Assembly (NCBI GenBank): GCA_049580385.1
Contig: JBAUPV010000030.1
Location: forward strand, 936,998 to 1,000,997
DNA: 64,000 bases
From: JAPLJC01 sp049580385
Lineage (GTDB): Bacteria > Desulfobacterota > Desulfobaccia > Desulfobaccales > 0-14-0-80-60-11
Direction: 5' to 3'
Made by a program: the position numbers and the translations under genes. Positions 60,456 through 64,000 of this stretch are shown piece after piece. Every line of letters begins with the position of its first letter. Positions within the stretch are counted from its first letter, which is position 1. Below the pieces are notes generated by a model. That model saw only the letters and a list, made by a program, of their open reading frames with translations, was not told the DNA's origin and searched no databases.

Positions 60456-63400
60456 CTACCCCTTCGCCGCCCGCAGTTTTAGCTCTGTCGCTTCTTTCAC
60501 CAGGGCGTGGTATTCCTGCAGGCTTTTCACGGTGAGCTTGCCCCGCTTCATGGCCCGGATGGCGTCCAGGGTGGCCCTGGCCGCCGCCAGGGTGGTGGTA
60601 TAGGGAATGTTGTATTCCAGGGCGGCCCGGCGAATGGAGTAGGAGTCCTCCGGGGTGTAGCGGCCCTCCGGGGTATTGACCAGGAGGGCGATCTCGTTAT
60701 TCTTGATGTGGTCGATGATATGGGGCCGCCCTTCCCGGATCTTGCTCACCGGGGTCACCGGCAGGCCGTGCTCCGAAAGAAAGTCGGCGGTGCCGGCGGT
60801 GGCGTAAAGGGGGAACCCTTCCCCCTGAAAGCCCCTGGCCAACTCCAGGGTGGCCGGTTTGTCCGGGTCCTTGACGCTGAAGATCACTCCGCCATTGAGG
60901 GGCAGGACCTGGCCGGCAGCTAATTGGGACTTGGCAAAGGCGAGGCCGAAATCCGGGTCCAGGCCCATGACCTCTCCGGTGGAACGCATCTCCGGCCCCA
61001 GCCGCGGGTCCACCCCGGGGAAGCGCCGGAAGGGGAAGACCGACTCCTTCACGGCAAAATAGGGAGGCTCGACTTCCCGGGTAAAACCGAGCTCATTAAG
61101 GGAGTGGCCCAACATCACCTTGGTGGCCAGCCTGGCCAGAGAGACCCCGGTGGCCTTGCTCACGAAGGGCACGGTGCGGGAGGCCCTGGGGTTAACCTCC
61201 AGGACGTAGACCTCATGGTCCTTCACCGCAAACTGGATGTTCATCAGGCCCACCACCCCCAGCTCCGCAGCCAGAGCCCTGGTCTGGCGCCTGATTTCCT
61301 CCTGGATGTCCAGGGAGAGGGAATAAGGAGGCAGGACGCAGGCCGAATCGCCGGAATGGATGCCGGCCTCTTCGATGTGTTCCATGATGCCGCCGATGAC
61401 AGTGAGGCTGCCGTCGCTGATGGCGTCCACGTCCACCTCGATGGCGTCCTCCAGGAACTTGTCGATGAGGATGGGGTGGTCCGGAGAGGCCTTGAGGGCC
61501 CAATTCATAAAATTCACCAGCCTCTGGTCATCGGCCACGATCTGCATGGCCCGGCCCCCCAGGACATAGGAAGGGCGGACCAGCACCGGGTAGGTGATCT
61601 CATGGGCTATCTGCAAGGCCCGCTCCACATTGGTGGCGGTGTCGTTGGGCGGCTGTTTGAGGTTAAGATCGGCCAGCAGTTCTTTGAATAATCTGCGGTC
61701 CTCGGCCCGGTCGATGGCGGTGGCGGAAGTCCCCAGGATGCGCACCCCCGCCCGCCCCAGGGGTACCGCCAGGTTCAAAGGGGTCTGGCCGCCGAACTGG
61801 AGGATGAGGCCCTTGGGGTCCTCCGCGGCTACGATGTTGAGCACGTCCTCCCGGGTGAGGGGCTCGAAATAGAGCTTGTCCGAGGTGTCGTAGTCGGTGG
61901 ACACCGTCTCCGGGTTGGAGTTGACCATGATGGACTCGACTCCCAACTCCTTGAGGGCGAAGGATGCCTGGCAGCAGCAATAGTCGAATTCGATGCCCTG
62001 GCCGATGCGGTTGGGGCCACCGCCCAGGATGGCCACCTTCTCACGGGAGGTTTTCCGGGCTTCATCCTCCCATTCGTAGGTGGAATAAAAATAGGGGGTG
62101 TAGGCCTCGAATTCCGCGGCGCAGGTATCCACCAACTTATAGACCGGGGTAACCTTGTGCTCCCGGCGCATCCCGGCCACATGCTCCTCGCCGCCGCCCC
62201 AGAGGTGGCCAAGCTGCACGTCGGAGAAACCGTATTCCTTGGCCCGGCGCAGCATGTCCGGCAACTGCTCCTGGCCCCGCCCCTGGCCCAACAACTTGCC
62301 AAAGACGGCCAACTCACCGGAGAAGGAGACCAGGTCCCGAATCTGGTGGAGAAACCAGGGATCGATGAAGGTGAGCTGGTGGGCTTCAGCCACGCTCATC
62401 CCGGAGCGAAAGGCCTGCAGCAGGTAGAAAAGACGCTGAGAGTTAGGGACCTGCAGCCGCACCCGCAGCTCGTCGGAACCCACCTCCGGCAGGTCCTTGC
62501 CATCCGCGCCCAGGCCGAAGCGGGAGATCTCCAGGGAGCGGATACCTTTTTGCAGGGCTTCTTTGAAGGTGCGGCCGATGGCCATAACTTCTCCCACCGA
62601 TTTCATGGAGATGGTGAGGAAATCCTCGGCGCCGGGAAATTTCTCGAAGGTCCAGCGGGGGATCTTGACTACGCAATAGTCGATGGTGGGCTCGAAGGAA
62701 GCGTAGGTTTCCCGGGTGATGTCGTTGTGAATCTCATCCAGGGTAAAGCCCACCGCCAGCTTGGCGGCGATCTTGGCGATGGGAAAGCCGGTGGCCTTGG
62801 AGGCCAGGGCCGAGGAGCGGGACACCCGCGGGTTCATCTCGATGACCACCATCTCTCCGGTCTGGGGATGGATGGCGAACTGGATGTTGGAGCCGCCGGT
62901 CTCCACCCCGATTTCCCGGATGATGGCGATGGCCGCGTCCCGCATCATTTGGTACTCCCGGTCCGTCAGGGTCTGCGCCGGGGCCACGGTGATGGAGTCG
63001 CCGGTGTGCACCCCCATGGGGTCCAGGTTTTCAATGGAGCAGATGATCACCACGTTGTCCCGGAAGTCCCGCATCACCTCGAGCTCGAATTCCTTCCAGC
63101 CCAATACCGATTCTTCCAGCATCACCTCGGTGATCATGCTGGCGGCCAGGCCTTCCGCGGCCTGCAGCCGCAAATCTTCCAGGTTGTAGGCGATGCCGCC
63201 GCCGGTGCCCCCGAGGGTAAAGCTCGGGCGGACGATGATGGGGTAGCCGATCTCCGGCGCCACGGCCAGGGCCGCATCCAGGGTGCGGACGATGGCGCTC
63301 TTGGGCACCCTGAGCGAGATGCGGGCCATGGCGTCCCGGAAGAGTTCCCGGTCTTCGGCCTTCTTGATGACCTGGGGGTTGGCCCCGATCATCTCTACCC

Positions 63401-63734
63401 CGAGGCGCTCCAGGATGCCGGTGTCCGCCACGGCCACCGCACAATTGAGGCCGGTCTGGCCGCCCAGGGTGGGCAGTATCGCGTCGGGGCGCTCCCGTTC
63501 GATCACCTGGCAGACCATCTCCGGGGTGATGGGCTCGATGTAGGTCCGGTCCGCGGTCTCGGGGTCGGTCATGATGGTGGCGGGGTTGGAATTGATGAGC
63601 ACCACCTCATAGCCCTCCTCCCGGAGGGCCTTGCAGGCCTGGGTGCCGGAATAATCGAACTCGCAGGCCTGGCTGATGATGATGGGCCCCGAGCCGATGA
63701 TCAGGATTTTCTTGAGATCGGTGCGTTTAGGCAT
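60456..63734 (-). CDS. carB: Carbamoyl-phosphate synthase large subunit
   Basis: Makes carbamoyl phosphate for pyrimidines and arginine; 1092 residues, slightly over the usual ~1075. Two homologous ATP-grasp halves are visible. Half one (1-~400) has KKILIIGSGPIIISQACEFDYSG, VEMNPRVSRSSALASKATG and YPIIVRPSFTLGGTGGGIAY. Half two (about 555-935) has VAILGGGPNRIGQGIEFDYC, VRPSYVLGGRAMQIV and LEVNPRASRTVPFVSKATG. The oligomerisation domain lies between, and the C-terminal MGS-like regulatory domain (about 940-1080) holds ATAGTADFLSEHGLPVTPV and LLVNTPEG. No carA in the window. Confidence 0.97.
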   Translation of the reverse strand: MPKRTDLKKILIIGSGPIIISQACEFDYSGTQACKALREEGYEVVLINSNPATIMTDPETADRTYIEPITPEMVCQVIERERPDAILPTLGGQTGLNCAVAVADTGILERLGVEMIGANPQVIKKAEDRELFRDAMARISLRVPKSAIVRTLDAALAVAPEIGYPIIVRPSFTLGGTGGGIAYNLEDLRLQAAEGLAASMITEVMLEESVLGWKEFELEVMRDFRDNVVIICSIENLDPMGVHTGDSITVAPAQTLTDREYQMMRDAAIAIIREIGVETGGSNIQFAIHPQTGEMVVIEMNPRVSRSSALASKATGFPIAKIAAKLAVGFTLDEIHNDITRETYASFEPTIDYCVVKIPRWTFEKFPGAEDFLTISMKSVGEVMAIGRTFKEALQKGIRSLEISRFGLGADGKDLPEVGSDELRVRLQVPNSQRLFYLLQAFRSGMSVAEAHQLTFIDPWFLHQIRDLVSFSGELAVFGKLLGQGRGQEQLPDMLRRAKEYGFSDVQLGHLWGGGEEHVAGMRREHKVTPVYKLVDTCAAEFEAYTPYFYSTYEWEDEARKTSREKVAILGGGPNRIGQGIEFDYCCCQASFALKELGVESIMVNSNPETVSTDYDTSDKLYFEPLTREDVLNIVAAEDPKGLILQFGGQTPLNLAVPLGRAGVRILGTSATAIDRAEDRRLFKELLADLNLKQPPNDTATNVERALQIAHEITYPVLVRPSYVLGGRAMQIVADDQRLVNFMNWALKASPDHPILIDKFLEDAIEVDVDAISDGSLTVIGGIMEHIEEAGIHSGDSACVLPPYSLSLDIQEEIRRQTRALAAELGVVGLMNIQFAVKDHEVYVLEVNPRASRTVPFVSKATGVSLARLATKVMLGHSLNELGFTREVEPPYFAVKESVFPFRRFPGVDPRLGPEMRSTGEVMGLDPDFGLAFAKSQLAAGQVLPLNGGVIFSVKDPDKPATLELARGFQGEGFPLYATAGTADFLSEHGLPVTPVSKIREGRPHIIDHIKNNEIALLVNTPEGRYTPEDSYSIRRAALEYNIPYTTTLAAARATLDAIRAMKRGKLTVKSLQEYHALVKEATELKLRAAKG

Positions 63735-63828
63735 AGTCTGTCGGTGGCTAGTGTGGCGCTTCGTAAATACGGTGGTTTCGAATCGACTGAAAACCTAAGT
63801 CCCGCTGGTATCCAGGTCCCGGTGGTAT

Positions 63829-63858
63829 CAAAATCCCCCTTTGGAAAAGGGGGATTTT
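63829..63858. repeat. AAATCCCCCTTT / AAAGGGGGATTT palindrome
   Basis: Same class as 34266-34356, upstream of carB. Confidence 0.7.
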
Positions 63859-63953
63859 GGCAGTAGTGTCCGGCAAGGTTTTTGCTAACCCGCCGTTGTA
63901 ATCTAGGCTCCAAAATCCTCTTTGATTAACTTAGGGAGTTCTCTTGCTTTTTT

Positions 63954-63993
63954 CCCTCTCCCCCAATGGGGGAGAGGGTAGGGTGAGGGGAGA
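63954..63993. repeat. CTCTCCCCC...GGGGGAGAGGG...GTGAGGGGAGAG repeat
   Basis: Second copy of the 49957-49996 repeat. No coding signal is seen from 63735 to the window end. Confidence 0.6.
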
Positions 63994-64000
63994 GTAATCG

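Noticed and set aside
62157..63866. 569-codon open frame on the plus strand
   Set aside because: Antisense to carB; no family-like sequence.

Overview
The window reads as chromosomal DNA of a GC-rich, Gram-negative bacterium, most likely a deltaproteobacterial (Desulfobacterota) anaerobe of the Desulfobacca/Syntrophobacterales type. This is inference from gene content and order: rimP-nusA-infB-DUF503-rbfA-truB-rpsO-pnp-M16 peptidase, ilvB-ilvN-ilvC-psd-pssA-leuA-leuC, an Fe-S aldo/keto reductase and a [4Fe-4S]-type PurF. Lipoproteins, a TolC/MFP/RND pump and a Tat substrate show an outer membrane. No rRNA, CRISPR array or intact transposase was seen.

Layout. 1-2.1 kb: a frameshifted W-rich surface protein and the 3' scrap of an alpha-glucan phosphorylase. 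2.3-8.7 kb: a three-gene RND efflux operon. 8.8-11.5 kb: a Tat-exported sulfatase. 11.5-13.5 kb: a YHS-domain remnant, tRNA-Leu(CAG), ribF, a 26-residue lipoprotein and tRNA-Gly(CCC). 13.5-25 kb: a TauE-type exporter, then the transcription/translation operon rimP to pnp plus an M16 peptidase, interrupted by half of a HEPN-MNT module. 25-26.6 kb: small genes, a stop-interrupted metal-binding domain and dense repeats. 26.8-30.7 kb (minus): a tightly coupled operon pyrR - unknown - yjbQ - unknown. 31-33.8 kb: a J-domain protein and two DUF3108 paralogues around a broken membrane gene. 34-45 kb: branched-chain amino-acid and phospholipid genes. 45-51.7 kb (mostly minus): prmC/prfA, a deacetylase-fold/formyltransferase pair and gltX. 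51.9-64 kb: a multi-PAS histidine kinase, a nucleoside phosphorylase-like protein, Fe-S aldo/keto reductase, DUF4337, phosphoesterase, purF, an intact MNT-HEPN pair and carB.

Regulation. Two amino-acid attenuators can be read directly. A 42-codon leader with Leu-Leu-Val-Ala-Val-Val lies between a strong promoter and an intrinsic terminator ahead of DUF465-ilvB-ilvN. A 25-codon leader with five consecutive Leu codons overlaps a palindrome ahead of leuA.

Repeats. Two unusual classes fill the intergenic spaces. (1) Islands of degenerate tandem heptamers, each with a different heptamer, several ending at or within a few bases of a start codon (RND pump, leuC, purF, rpsO). (2) REP/BIME-like hairpins whose foot carries a conserved GTAG (CTAC on the other side), often in inverted pairs. 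A candidate UxxC (selenocysteine) metal-binding domain with a hairpin after its TGA lies among these repeats, but a second stop argues it is decayed.
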